Origin: Baylisascaris procyonis
Taxonomy: Eukaryota; Nematoda; Chromadorea; Rhabditida; Ascarididae
Assembly (NCBI GenBank): GCA_037389465.1
Contig: JAZARR010000123.1
Location: 1,248,501 to 1,312,500, forward strand
Reading direction: 5' to 3'
Length of the DNA stretch: 64,000 bases
The translations under genes were made by a program, and so were the position numbers. Positions 17,104-30,063 of the stretch are shown here, in pieces (position 1 is the first letter of the stretch; every line of letters begins with the position of its first letter). Under the pieces are notes generated by a model. That model was given only the letters and a program-made list of their open reading frames with translations, was not told the origin of the DNA and searched no databases.

Positions 17104-20100
17104 TCACAGCCCAGTCGTTATGAAAAGTGGTCGAAGAAGACTGTGCATTTCGTGCTGTCGATATCGAATCTTCAAGCGATGAGAGGTCAATACTGACTGA
17201 ATGGAGGTCATTTCCGAATCGTGAATATTCGCTCACCGCAATACTTGAAGGAGTTTCATCTGGAGGAGCTAAGTGTGTGCAATCCCTGTAAATTTAATTA
17301 ACTTTTTAGGTGCATAGCTTTCATTAAAATGACGAAGATGGAAGTTGTTGACCGATGTAGTGATGCGAATATCACTGCAAAATGCGAATATGGACGCTCT
17401 ATGAGCAACACTTTTCAAGTATTGAGAAGAAACTTTAAAAAGTTGTTAGATATAATGCAAGGTTTTGTATAAGGTCATATTTTGTCCTTTTCTCAGAAAA
17501 ATTGGAATGCGATAAATGTGAGTGATAATCCGATGCATTCCTTGATTAGTTTTTCTCTTCTCATCTTCTAACGATAAATTCCTTCAAGAAAAACGTAATT
17601 CGAATTGTTGAATGCCTCTGATAGATTCATTAAAGATAAATGAAGCGATAGATGATAGCAATTTGTTCGTACCTTGTGACAAGACCATGTCGTCTCATTT
17701 CCACTTCATCCCAAGCGAGACGTCGTCTTGTTTTCGTTTCGAAATTCTCCCTCTACAATAAAGAAATTTCTTCAATATGCGCCATACTTTATGCTCTTTA
17801 AAATATGCAAATTTTAGGACGCTGATGCCTGAGATATAGAGGTTTCCACTCTGTGGTTAGAGCGTTGCGATAACAAATGTTAGAGCACCTAACCTATTGC
17901 TGGATGGCTTAGAATTTGCAAATGATAGATAAGAAGATATTGAGAACTGTGCTTAAGTGAATTCAATTCGTTTCTATACATCAAATTTCTTATCTCCGAA
18001 GGTTATACTACTATTCGATTTCATGAACGAAATGAATAATTAAAAAATATAGGTTTAATACCGTATGCGATAGCAGACAACCCCATGTGTGCTAAAAGTC
18101 TTAGTAATGCAAGAAAAATTAGTAAACCCTAAAGCATTGGTATACCTTCGTATTTTACGAACGCACGATACTACTAGTATCCACATGGGATTTTTTTATA
18201 AAAAAAGATGAAAGTTTGTGTTTACTGGAGTCTCAACAATAGCGATTTGTTATAACATTAGAAATTCTCTTAATTCCACGATCGGCTAAAACCTAATGAG
18301 CGAATTTACTCAACGACCTCCATGTTGGAGATAGTGTTGCAGGTCATGCGACACGCAGATGAACCTTTAAGGCGTTGCATGTTAGTACTTTGGAGACTGA
18401 TGAAGGTGCAGTAACGCAGAAATTTTTCAACAATAATCGTTCATATACGCATGCTCTACCCCGAAACACTCTCCAACGAGAATGCACATATCCGCATAAA
18501 TTCATAACTTCATTCCTGAACTTTATCCAGTAGATATAACGAGAGTAAAATGTGATATGAGTGAAATCAACGAGATTATCAAGCGATAACTGAATGTGGA
18601 TTATGGTGAGCTTTATCATCGCTAATGATCTGGTGCTTGCTCAACGGTGTAGATGAGCGTTAGGATGTTTCACTACGAGGTCAGATCGTTAAACTTCAAA
18701 TATCTCGCGATATAACTTCCTTTCTTTAGCCACTCATCTCATCGAGTGGTAGGAATCGACGACAGATCTTATAAGCTTCATAAATTCTTTTCATATATTT
18801 GTGCGTTGTGAACAATATACTTTATTCTCTAACTTTTACCAACTTTTACATATTTTCGTTTGCTTTATTTTCACTGTTCTTTCGTTTGTTTTCTGCTGCG
18901 TGTTTATTATCTACTATGTGTGCAATACATGAAGTGTACGTATGATAGGCGTGGATTTTCTTTCTTCTGCGCTGTTCTCTTCTTATAAAAAGTATTCGTG
19001 CAGTTGTCAATATCACCTATATGATTTACTACTGTTCGTCTATACTATCGATACACTTTACATGTTCGACTTGCTTATACTAATGATCTCTAACAAAATT
19101 TTATGTACGGTGGTGAGTGAGAGGGGTAATGGAAGGAAGAAGAAAAGAAGAAACACGAAAAAGAACCAAAAATTTTCATTTCATAATGGAAACAAAAGCA
19201 AAATGTTAGTAGATGATGTAGAACTAGGATAAAGCTAACCTCTACATTACATTCATGTCCAGCCGAACTACGTCGTGAGTAATCTTTATTGATTTCGTTC
19301 TCCGATGATTCGGATCCACTTTTCGATGTTGTCTTCGATTTGGAATCGTCCTCCGATGATTGTGAATAACTTTTTGTCGAACGTTCAGGAGGATTTTTCG
19401 TGGGTGCATATGCACCTGTTGGTTGAGGCGCAGATTCAGTTTCTTTCACATTTTCTTGTGATGAAATTTTGTTAATATTTAAATTCTCCACATTCTTCTC
19501 GGTAGCACCGCCCTTCTTTTCTCGGCGTTCCTTCAATGATAATTCCGAGTTCTTATCTCTAATTTTATTTATTTCTTAAAACAATTTATCCGATATTCTT
19601 CAAAAAAAAGACCCTGTTGTAATAGAAATGGAAAGTTTTTTTTTTTGAATTTTTCGATTGCTTTAAAGCGAATTTTTCGGTTCTTTTTCACTATAAAACT
19701 AGAAAGGTGTAAAACAGTCGAATTTACTTATAACAAATGCCGAATTGTTTGTGTTTTATTGGTGATTCAATTCGCTTATCGTTGCTAAACATTGCACATT
19801 TATTTTAACTATCAGCTGTGCCAATAAAAAAATTTATTAATTTCATTGTCAGTAGAAGATTCAATCGTAGAATAATAACTCAAAAGATTATTTTGAACAA
19901 TAAGATATTGATGCGAAAGCTTTTTAATAAGATAACAAATGCAAAGCTATGTGCTAAACTCTCAATTTAAAGTAATAAAAAAACGTTGTTTTAAGCTTGT
20001 GTCTCTTATAGGGTAATGCTTTTATGAAGAATAAACCTTGAAAGTGAGCCCATCTCTTAGACGATATAATTGGCGTGCAAGGCGCATTGCTTCAACAGTT

Positions 20101-20198
20101 TCTTGCTTTTGCTTCTCTTGATTCAACGTCACTCTGGAGCGCGTCGATGGAGTCATTGAAGATTCTTTGGAGAGCGCTTTTGTTGCCCGAATAATTTC
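17104..20198 (-). CDS. Charged, Ser-rich protein of unknown function (5' end not found)
   Basis: Exons seen: 20198-20037, roughly 19553-19240, 17752-17673, 17285-17237 and 17196-17104. The first reads EIIRATKALSKESSMTPSTR and continues into a Gln/Lys/Arg-rich helix (EAMRLARQLYRLRDGLTFK). The second is low-complexity and disordered, with SEDDSKSKTTSKSGSESSEN. The last three join in phase: RENFETKTRRRLAWDEVEM, then DCTHLAPPDETPSSIA, then SVLTSHRLKIRYRQHEMHSL ending in TGA. The final intron is only 40 nt. The start exon is missing. The junction between the first two exons is unresolved: the strong TTAG acceptor gives the wrong phase, so either an ATAAG acceptor is used or a small exon was missed. 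The composition suggests a nuclear or scaffold protein, but the family is not recognised. Confidence 0.55.
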
Positions 20199-21046
20199 CT
20201 AAACGATAACTTCATATCAATTATATAGTTGTTATTGTTGTTCGTTATTTCTACGGCGCTATTGTAGAATTAATTTAATATAAAATATCGAAAACATACA
20301 GTAGTATGGATTAATACATTCTGATTCTTTAGCATTTGGATCAAGACTTTCTTCCTTAAATAGTAACACTATTACTTTATGCTCAAAATGATATAGTAAC
20401 CTTTTCTTTTATGAATAAATGTTTTCTTACTAGTACTATAGATTGTATACCCCATTGTATATTGCCAGTATATGTAATACTTGAGTAATGCGCTCCCTCT
20501 TGCTACCCTCTCTCTTGCCCTCATAAATGAGTCAATAAGCACTAGAAGGAAACGAAACTATCTTTATCTTTAGAAAGGTGAAAATATCTTTGATGATGGA
20601 TATGGAAAATATATCTTCATGATTTGTGCGACTTCAGTCCAAGCGATTTCTGAGCAATAAATACAATAGAAATGCAAAGCGAATGAATAATATTGAATAA
20701 GAGTGCAGAACTTTTCTAAACGTTACCAGTTTGATTTACGACTCATTAACATCTGCCAATCAGCCAAATTTAAAGTTTTTCGATTTGTGGCAAACTGCCA
20801 ACTTTTGTCGCTTGTAAAAATTTCAGTATATATAGCAATGAAAATTCCCTGGTGGATTCAGTTGCAATGTATATAAAATTTTGGCATACACTTACATAAA
20901 TTAGCACGGGGATGATGGCTAACACGCTTCATTACAAGTACAATTGATAAATTTAGTGAAAAAAATATATCGGCGATTGTTTTATGATCTACATTTATAA
21001 TATTGATGAAATTGTTTAGTTACATAAATTTTTATAATGAATTAAA

Positions 21047-22785
21047 TTAAAGTAAAAGAATAAATTGAACCCGTTCATTTAAGATGTTCATTTGCTCTTT
21101 GCAAAAAAGAACAATAGCGATAATTCCGAGAGCGATATGGAAAACGATGAGAATCACTCGAGTTAGTTTAGCACCCGGTGATATAAATTCGCATGGAGGT
21201 TCTTTTCGTGCTCGCAATTTATGCCAAGCAAGTGCGCCACGTCCAATTTCCATTGCAACATTGGCCATAGGTTCTAAGTTTCTAATACATGGACTCTAAA
21301 AAAATATCATTAATAAAGTAGAAATTATTTCGTAGGATGGTGCCTGCTAGCTAGAATTTTCTTCGCAGTTCAAATACAAGCATTAAAAAAATAGATGTAT
21401 GAGTAAATATGATAGCTGAATAAGTTTTTTTTTTTTTAGAAAACAGGTCGTCCTTATTTTTCAACAAGAATTCAAGTCTAGTAAATTAAAACACCTCAAG
21501 CAGTATGAAACATGCAACTTCTTTCATTACCTCATGGCTGCCTGCTTATCAGTTACCTATGCTATTTTCGTGATAACCGAATGCGCATTTCTGAGATATC
21601 AGTAATCGGTCATTTCATTTCTCTTTTTATTTCTGTCTTACCTTCTGTGTTTTATTATTCCCCTATTTTAGATGTTTTGCTTTTTGCTAATATTTAAGAC
21701 ACAAAGCCTTATTTGCTTACTTCTTCTAATATCGCCGAAAGAATACGAGTGGATGAACAGAAAAGGCTGCAAACCTGACAAGCTTCATGTTAAATAAAAT
21801 TATACTTTTTGAAAATTCAATATCGCTTACACTCACTTTTTTCAAGATACTACGATTACAGAGCCTTTTTATGTGAGATTCAATAAATCAGTAGTTTTGA
21901 AATGAAGAGGAATCACTTGTCACATAGCGGCGGAGGATGTACGAGAGATGTAGAGACTGTTTAATCCTTTTTGTCTCTTGCACAAGCTAATGAGCTTAAA
22001 AAGAAACTAATATAGAAGGCGAACGTTTATTTCGGAGTCGCAATATGAATAACGTAAAACCTCTTAAAGTCACTTCGTATCTGCATTGATGGCTTACTAA
22101 TTTTAAAATTTAACGCCCTCATGACTCCTGCAAGCGCATGAGTAGTTGATTAGATGACTCAAAGAACTTAACGGTGCCAATCGAACTTCCCTCTCCCAAC
22201 CTCTCCCTTTGTTGTGATTTCTCTGTGATCCTATATATTTGGAATAGTTGATATCCAGAAAGCCACATATGCTGAGTGCTGATAAAATTACTGAGAAAAT
22301 TTGCTAACTTTGTAAGACGGTATTGCGAGACATCACGAATGTTTCAACAAAGATGATTTCTTCGAACATTTTTACAAATATCTTATTAGATGTTAATTAT
22401 GGATGAGCTTACTATTCACCTCACAATCTTTTGCTGGTCATCAGCAGCAAAACAAGTGGCGATTTGAAGTCGAGTGAAATATTACGTTTTTTTTTACGAA
22501 CGTAGGCTATCGTTCAGATGGACGGACGAAGGGGAACGGTGAAGAGTTCTATTGATGCAAGCGGCATTATGCCGGCTTTGCCGCTGAACTGCGCAGTTAT
22601 TAACACGATACTTTCTTCTATATTAGAGAAAAATGAACTCAGATTTAATTCCAGAAAATTTTTGATAAAAATTCTATCAAATCACTAACCTTACTACCGC
22701 CACTTGCATCGCCTCTTACATTCGTCCGATCAGCATTGACGGTAAAGAGTATAACGGAGACAGCGACTGCAACCAAATACTTCAT
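21047..22785 (-). CDS. Small signal-peptide membrane protein, family unknown
   Basis: Exon 22785-22690 encodes a textbook signal peptide, MKYLVAVAVSVILFTVNA, then DRTNVRGDASGGSK, and ends at AAG|GTTAGT in phase 0. Exon 21295-21047 follows a TTTTTTTAG acceptor in phase 0. It reads SPCIRNLEPMANVAMEIGRG, then a short Cys-containing segment (PPCEF), a transmembrane helix (VILIVFHIALGIIAIVLFC) and a short tail ending in TAA. Joined, the protein is 114 aa and would be a small type I membrane protein with a lumenal N-terminus. An earlier in-frame ATG at 22839 would bury the signal peptide, so 22785 is preferred. An alternative phase-0 exon near 22583, ending in a stop, would give a secreted peptide instead. 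I do not recognise the family. Confidence 0.55.
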
Positions 22786-23792
22786 TGCACCGACAGACGA
22801 ACAGTCGACCGGCCGCACGCAAAACGAAGTCGACAACACAATGAGAGTAGTAACGGTTGCTTAAGATGTGACAAAATTATCGATAGTCGATCACAAATGC
22901 AAAATGCAACTCGGTCGATGTGCAATTAAAAGTTAACTGATCAAACTGCGAGTGAATACTGAGGGTCATATTATTGCGCACATTATAAATGCTCTGACTT
23001 AATTACTTTTTGACTTGAAATCATTGATTGATCTGAGTCCGTATGGAGACGAATGAATTGATATACGCATATACGCATAAACTTCACTGCTGCAGAGTGC
23101 GTAACTCAGCATCCTAATTTACTGCATAAAAATTAGAGAATTTGCATAGAAATTAGCCCCACCTTAAGCATTTTTTAAAGGGTCCGCTTATCTTGTACTC
23201 GGCTAACCATTCGTATAGCGTTAAGATGCAGCTTTAGTACTCAGCTACTATTAGATTAACTTTTTTTTTTCGTTGAAAATGGGTTATTCTATATGACCAA
23301 TAGACTATTTATCAATTCACCTATCTCATATGATATAATAGTTTCACGATAAAAACGATATTTCATCTCAGCTTATCTAATTATTGGTCATTTGCATAAT
23401 TTATCTACAATGCAGTTTTAGGCAAACCTCAGCGTTATTGATAGAATTATATACAACGAGAGGGAAATTCTGTTTTTTTTTAATGACTGTAATGTTCAAT
23501 AACACCGATGAATGAAAGAAAATATACAAATAATATAGTAATAGAAAATCCATTTTGTATAAATACCCTCATTTTTAGCATCCCTCAAAAAAATATAGGG
23601 AACAAGTTCGACTGACCGAATCTTACGATTCTTACACTTTTCGATGATACTTCAACAGATCATTTGTAGTTTCATGAGTGCATATACACGAGCAAAGTTA
23701 ACGGAAATGAATGAAAAGACGGAAGAAGGCACACAATAATCAGTGAGGATTTGTCTAACTGCACAATTCGGAAGCATTCAATTGGCGAATAT

Positions 23793-23798
23793 TTTATT
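23793..23798 (-). terminator. Polyadenylation signal of kinase B
   Basis: A minus-strand AATAAA about 57 nt past the kinase B stop codon, placed like the signal after kinase A. Confidence 0.6.
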
Positions 23799-23854
23799 AT
23801 GAAACTGTAAAAGAAAGAGAGAGGGGAATCTTTTTCGGTGCTGAGAGTTGATCG

Positions 23855-26800
23855 TTAAGAAGAGAGTACGCTCTTCGTTTTCGATTTGTTCGTATGAACG
23901 TTTGCCTCCTCCCAATCGTACGGATCCGTCAATTTTGCTTCACATACACTCGCTGCCTATAGTAAAATAATCTTGATGGATTAACAAAACGAATCTATTA
24001 GCGATGACATTGGGGAAAAACCTTGTTTCCCGTGCGGTGGGGTAAGTGCCATCTTGCAAATTATCCTTCCTCTTAACTTCATTGTTGAAATGAGTTGAAA
24101 GACCGAATAAAAGAGCTTGTCAAAGTTGTCGAGATCCTTACTTCAGTCTATTTAAACCTCATATTTAGCATATTCCACATAAGCATTAATGGCCTATCAT
24201 CGTAAGCAGACTAATGAATATTAGCGTTAAGTGCTGCATTGACGGCATATGGAGGACACATTAAAGGCAAATTTAGTTTGCTTTCCAAAAACGAAATAAT
24301 ATAAATATATTTAATCAAAATCATCTTCCTCTATGCTAACAGACGCATTCCGTAGTGTTATCTATGGCCTTCACAATACACCTTGCAATTCAAGAATTGT
24401 GTATATCGTTATGACAGTCGGTTGCCGATATTTCAATCAAATTCACTTGCTCACTAATATAGATTAACATCAACAGGGGACAACTGGAAATTTCCTAAAC
24501 AATCTCGGATGTAATGGTTTAGAATCATGATGCATAATTTATGGTTTAGAATCATGATGCATAATTTTTGACCAAAAGAGGACATAGCAACGTATATATG
24601 TACAAATTATCCCACCAGATTTCCAGCTGACCTACTTACTATAAGAAACGTGCAAACATGAAGAAGCCTAGAGGATGCATTGCAAAATTTTATGAACCTG
24701 AAATAAAATGGATAAAAGAAGTTCTACATGCATTTATTATCTATGATGTAGCTAGTTTGCGTAAAATTTCCATTCATAGCGACAGTGTGTTAGTGCACAT
24801 CAGAAACGTGCAACATGAACTTAAAGATATACTTTCAATAGGTGTATAAATAAAATTGCAAGAATCTTGAAAGAAATGATTTTTTTTTTGTGTTTAAAGG
24901 CTCTACTTAGTATGATAATGATTAGTTGAACGTTTCATGACAAATTTTCAACGCTTACAAGCTAATTCACGGCACTCTTGCAGAGAACGATGGCATCCTG
25001 GCTGCGAATAGACTTGAGCTCATGTCCCACATTGCGTACGCACCACTACCGTACTCTGCACTCTGCAAACGGATACTAACACCCATCAGAGAACGTTGAA
25101 AACTTGTAGTAGAAACATGCATTTTTTCCCATCATTCAACTGAGAGTGTCAAGTAATGTCCCCATGCAAAATATCAGCTCGAAGGGGAAATGCACTTGCT
25201 GCATGGGACATCGTTCTCTGTAATCTTTGATTATCGCAACACAGATGACCCCTCCAGCAAGTGCACTTCCCCTCCCTCAATTGAGTCGGCAATTATCCAT
25301 GGGGCATGATTTGACATTCTGAGTTGAAGATGGAAAAAATTGCCCGTTTATTTTCAAAGTTTTCGAGTTTCTGTGATGGGCGTTGGCATGCACTTGTGGA
25401 GTGCAGAGCACGGTAGTGGTGCGTACGCAATGCGGGGAGCTCAGCTCCGTTCGCAGTTCGCAGTCAGGGTGCCATCGTTCTTTGCAGTTGTGCACTAATT
25501 CATAAGTTTTTCACTTCTTTCCTCTCATTATTTGAGGATTATTAGCGTTCAATTTGAAAAACAATCAGAAAATTATCGCCTTTATTGCTGGAATTAAAAG
25601 AATTTTGCCGCTAACAGCTACAGAAAAAAAGATGCCAGAGAAACGAGAAAATTTCTAAACGGCTGGCATAAAACTATCGAACTTACGTTCAAAATTTACA
25701 CGCAAAATAAATTCAACGAAGTCTACTATAAGAATTTCGGTTAATCAGCCTCATTCGAGACATCCGGTCAATTATAGTATAATTCAATTAGTATATAGCA
25801 TTGCTTGAGTTTAATATAAGTTTGAAGTCTAACGTATGCAAATGCTATAACTAAGCTGATTATATAAAAAAAATATATATATATATAAATTTCAAATGAT
25901 CTATGCAAACGAACCGTTCGGAGCATCTCGTAAACGTATGAGTAGTCAACACGATCCTCATAGTGAAGCGAGTCGACATATTCCATAATCTTACCAAATT
26001 CATCTTTGCATTTCAATCCGTGGAATAGTTTATCTCGATGTGTTTTGCGACATTCTTCTTTTATTGTAAGCACTTCATTCTTATCGGATATTTTTCGCCA
26101 TGGTAATCCTAAAGTCGAACATAGATACAACAGCTTAGAGGGTCAAGGGAGATGAATGATAATCGGAGTATTCATTATGCTTCTAGATGCATTGAAATCT
26201 TTTAGAGAGAAGAAAAAACCAGCTGCACAATTACTTTTACTCGTTTGCAACAACACGCTAAATATCTCTATAAATGGATTCAAAGAAAGATATTTTTAAT
26301 AATCCTTGCAGATATTTGATGTCGCAGACAATTTTCTTTCTTCAAGAATTCCATACAAGAACTAACCGTTGATTAAAAGTAAATCGAGCAATAGATAAAA
26401 CCACGATTCACAGTCATCTTTTGGGCCGAGTTCCTTACGCTTATGGCATGCAATTGCAGCGAATTTCACAGTTCCTTTGAAAGCCACCGATACACGAGGT
26501 GTTTTTATTTCTCCTTTATCATTCAAAATTCTCCTCGCTATACCGAAATCCAGAATATATACCTAGAATCATTCTATTCATAACGTTGAACTTTTTACCG
26601 TTTTATTAACTTTTACCTTGCCTATGTTATGCGCCAAATGCCGAAATATCCCTGTTTACTATATATGCACCAAATATAGGCTATGAGATTGTCAAAGAAC
26701 CAAATTTGGCCAAAAAATGTAGCGGAAAACATACGACACGAATTTGCTCGCCCAAACCAATCGCATAGTTGGCAGGTTTTAAATCGCGATGAATAAATCC

Positions 26801-28878
26801 ATGCTTATGTAGATCTTCGACTGCTTCAAGGCATTGCATAGAAGCACCAATTCCTGTGCCCATCGTAAACACCTACAAATATAGCTTTCAATTCAAAATT
26901 TACGTTGTATAACGCTCATCTTGAGCAATATTCGATGCATTGATTTTCCAAGCTGTTCTATTCCTAGTGCTGTTGTACTAACTTGTAGTTATCATAGCAC
27001 AGTATTGGTTAGGATGCGGTTTCAGTGATCAGTAGAGACATATAGAACAAGGCATAAAAAGAACACAATGAAAAGGAACTGCTTATTTCTATTCATAGTT
27101 TATATTGATACAGCTGTATAAAAATCCTCGCTTAACTTGAATTCGACCTGTCTATTCGTTCCAGTATTAATATGGCTCAATTACGTAACCTTATGAGGAC
27201 GAGCGGCTTTTAGATCAGCGAGTGATTTGCCAACAAGTTGCATAACGAGGAAAAAATATTTCTCCTTCTTGCCACGATCTATAATCTTTGTGAAGTGTGA
27301 CTTATCCGCACGTTCACTCGAAACAAGCTTCAATATTGCGATCTGAAACGCTCATTTTATTTACGGTAGTGATGATTAATTTATCAAGGCTATAGATGTG
27401 TCAGAGCTTTCTCATAAATTTTTCTGAAGTAGATGTCAACTTCAAATTTTCTGACAGTCATATAAAAAAACTTTTCGCATTTTTCTGAACATTTGTATTC
27501 CAACAACCTGATCTCTATTCCAAAATTCTAAGGAAGTGACCTTTCTATCAAATAGAAACATCCTTCTGAAGGTGCTTTCAATTTAATTTACATCTTCTGT
27601 TTTCCCGAAATACATTAAGGATCTGTGTTTAAAAGAAATTTACAATTCAAGCGACATGTTCCGTTTTTTTTTAACTAGCGAGGAATGTCGTTCTATCATG
27701 AGAATACAGTATACTGTGCGAAAAATCTGAAAAGAAGTTGTCTTAACAATACCTCCATCTTCAATTTCGAATCTCTTCTCGTCTCCAACTTCCTTTCCAC
27801 CTTCAGCGCATACTCTAAGCTCGCATTGCTCGTATCGTGGACCCGATAGACCGCGCCGAAACCACCCTCTCCAAGCATCTTTATTACTTTATACTTCTTA
27901 TGTGAGGATTCGATTATCGATCCCTAAAAGATTTTTTATTTTTACTCGCTTAATCCGATATCATGATTTATACTCCCTGTATCATATTGATTTAAGTTCT
28001 GCAATACTGCTGAACAGCATCATTACCAACGCAGCACATAGTGCATGCTATGCAAACAGGCACAAGATGGACGTTTCATGCAAGGGTCTCAAAGGGAAAA
28101 TCTGCAAAGCTATCTACTATGCAGGTTTTTATTGCCCTATTCTTTGTGGATGGTCCCTTCTCATCTTGGCGGGATGTTTGGATGACATTACTGAGTACGA
28201 TTACTGCAGGCTAAATATTCTTTAAAAAATGCTTAAAGAAAGCAATTTTCCGTCAGATTTTAGATTGGTGATTGGAAAATGAATTGGATTACCGATGAAA
28301 AGCGATACTTCAAGATGCCTCAAATTGTTCTTCATGTGTTGCTGTAAGTGAAGTATTGCAAAGACTGCAACGACGCGCAGTTACGTGAAATGCTTCATCT
28401 TGGCTTATAAATACGCATGCTACTGTGAAATAGGTTGAAACGAAGTTTCGGCCCGGGATCTCTAAGGTGGGATCCACCAATTTGAGAGGGCGTGTATGAT
28501 TAAAAATCAGCACTTATAAATACTAAAAGAAGATGTCAAAGTTTGAATAGGCTAGTCATCCCACGAGAATTATTCAGTGAGCTTTCTTTGAAAATAATAA
28601 TAAGGCGATAAAAAATAGGCGACTAAAGGTTATCGATAAAATACTCCCTAAAAACGGAAGAAAATGAAATGAAAAAGAATGGTGCAAATATTTTTCACGA
28701 AATACCATAAGAATGAACGCGAAATGAAAGTGGTTTTCTGGATGAGAACAATGTTGAGATTCCTAACAAACAAATTTTTAATGGTGACGAGAACACAGAG
28801 ATAGAAACGAACCGCTTTAATGCCAAGATCCTCGTCTTCTTCGCTCTCGTTCGTTAGTGTTGGTCCTGCGGCGGCCAT
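23855..28878 (-). CDS. TTBK-like Ser/Thr protein kinase B (paralogue of kinase A)
   Basis: Seven exons: 28878-28813, 27923-27753, 27342-27190, 26872-26735, 26562-26367, 26108-25915 and 23956-23855, giving 339 aa. Exon lengths and phases of the five central exons are identical to kinase A (171, 153, 138, 196 and 194 nt), so the two are duplicates. Motifs seen: LGEGGFGAVY (39-48), Lys63 in YALKVE, HRDLKPAN (Asp160), LDFGIAR (Asp181), FKGTVKFAAIACHKRKELGP and GLPWRK. All catalytic residues are present. The N-terminus is acidic (NESEEDEDLGIKA) and the C-terminus Lys/Ser-rich (TNKSKTKSVLSS). An in-frame ATG at 28902 adds eight residues; the shorter start matches kinase A better. Intron 6 (about 1.96 kb) contains a 560-bp foldback and a 27-bp duplication. 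AATAAA lies at 23798-23793. Cellular role and substrates cannot be read from the sequence. Confidence 0.92.
24514..24567. repeat. 27-bp perfect tandem duplication
   Basis: The unit starting atggtttagaatcatgatgc occurs twice back to back (24514-24540 and 24541-24567) inside intron 6 of kinase B. The copies are identical, so the duplication is young. Confidence 0.9.
24955..25512. mobile_element. 560-bp foldback (long inverted repeat) in kinase B intron 6
   Basis: Two arms of about 240 bp (roughly 24955-25200 and 25258-25512) are imperfect reverse complements around a loop of about 57 bp. Matching blocks include gaacgatggca, attgcgtacgcaccactacc and aagtgcacttgct-type segments, each present once per arm in opposite orientation, with small indels between. 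The element has no coding capacity and is more GC-rich than its surroundings. It resembles a foldback or MITE-type non-autonomous DNA transposon. The ends are fuzzy and no clear target-site duplication was seen. As part of the pre-mRNA it would form a long double-stranded hairpin. Confidence 0.8.
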
Positions 28879-28929
28879 TCGTCGAGCGATAGGAGAGATC
28901 AAAAAAGCGACCGCTAGATGTGCAAAAAG

Positions 28930-30060
28930 CTATAAACATTACGCTTTTTGATGAATTCCTCTTCGCTAACATTTATGTAAATTAATGAAGATCCTATTAT
29001 GATGAAGTGAATATGTAAATTTTATTGCTCGCACATATTTTATCGCTATCGATGTAAAATTTAAGATGATAGCATCTGTCAATAAGAAATTATGTCTAAA
29101 ACATTGAAATAAGGAGGCGTAATCGACATAGATGCTTTCAATAGTTAAATTCATTAAAAAATGATCAAGAATAATTTGATAACAAGCGAACTTCCGAGAG
29201 AATATACAACTGTAATTGGGAATCGAAAGTTAACTTCCGTGCAAGCGAGCAGTTAAACGAGTTCGGAAAGTTCCAGTGATTCGGACTATTTCCATCGAAC
29301 TGGTTGCAAAATTCATGTAAAATTTTTCGTGCACTAAATGTCTATAACGTTTTCGAAGGTAAGCAGTCAAGCAAGTTGAATACTTTGTATGTGCATGCGG
29401 TCACTCTAGTCCTTGCTGCCTCCTCAGTTCATAATAGTAGCAGTCGTTGATATGACTCGATAAGTAAGAGATGTGATGCCAAACAAAGACATTGTGCAGT
29501 CTTTGTAATACTGCAACGAAAGTATTATTATTATTATTATTAATATCACCAATATTATTGTTATTACTATTATGTTACTATCGTGCAATGTTGATTACGT
29601 TCATCAAATTTTCCAACTCTATTTTTAGTGGTTCCCAAGTTGAAACTATTACCTGGAGAGACACAAATACTCGCATGTATAAAAAGATTCGCACAAACGC
29701 AACGCCATCATATTACGCTTCGCAATTGCAAAATTGCAGCAATTCATAGAAACAGACATAGATATACGAGTAGGTCAACGTTATCTGTGGAAGTAATTCA
29801 AAAAACTCATGATAAGAGATTGTGGAAATGTATTTGTTGTAATCATGATGCAATATTGTAATATTCATGCAATATGCAACAATATTATTTTTGCAATTTT
29901 TGAACATTTGAATTTCATGAGTTTTTTGAATGAGCATATGCAAATTTCTTTAATTGAGTGTTCCCCTTTATGCCGTGTCTAGCACTTATTGTTTTTTGAT
30001 TTATCCGTTGAGTGGCTTTGCTATAGTGTCCATCGCTTCTTTTGACGAGTGTCCATCGAC
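28930..30060. other. Divergent intergenic region between kinase B and the plus-strand gene
   Basis: Promoter-containing space for two divergently transcribed genes (kinase B leftward, 30064 gene rightward). It holds an ATT-rich simple repeat at about 29525-29575. No convincing exon was seen; the overlapping open frames at 29.5-29.9 kb are Leu/Ile-rich translations of that repeat. Confidence 0.4.
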
Positions 30061-30063
30061 AAA

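Noticed and set aside
17820..17920. Possible tRNA-like stretch (ggttagagcgttgcga)
   Set aside because: No matching acceptor stem or T-arm with a TTCGANTC-type loop was found at the right spacing.
24658..24849. 63-codon plus-strand open frame in the last kinase B intron, with AATAAA-like sequence just after it
   Set aside because: Composition is tolerable but there is no splice or domain support and it is antisense in an intron. It could be a decayed insertion; evidence is insufficient to call a gene.
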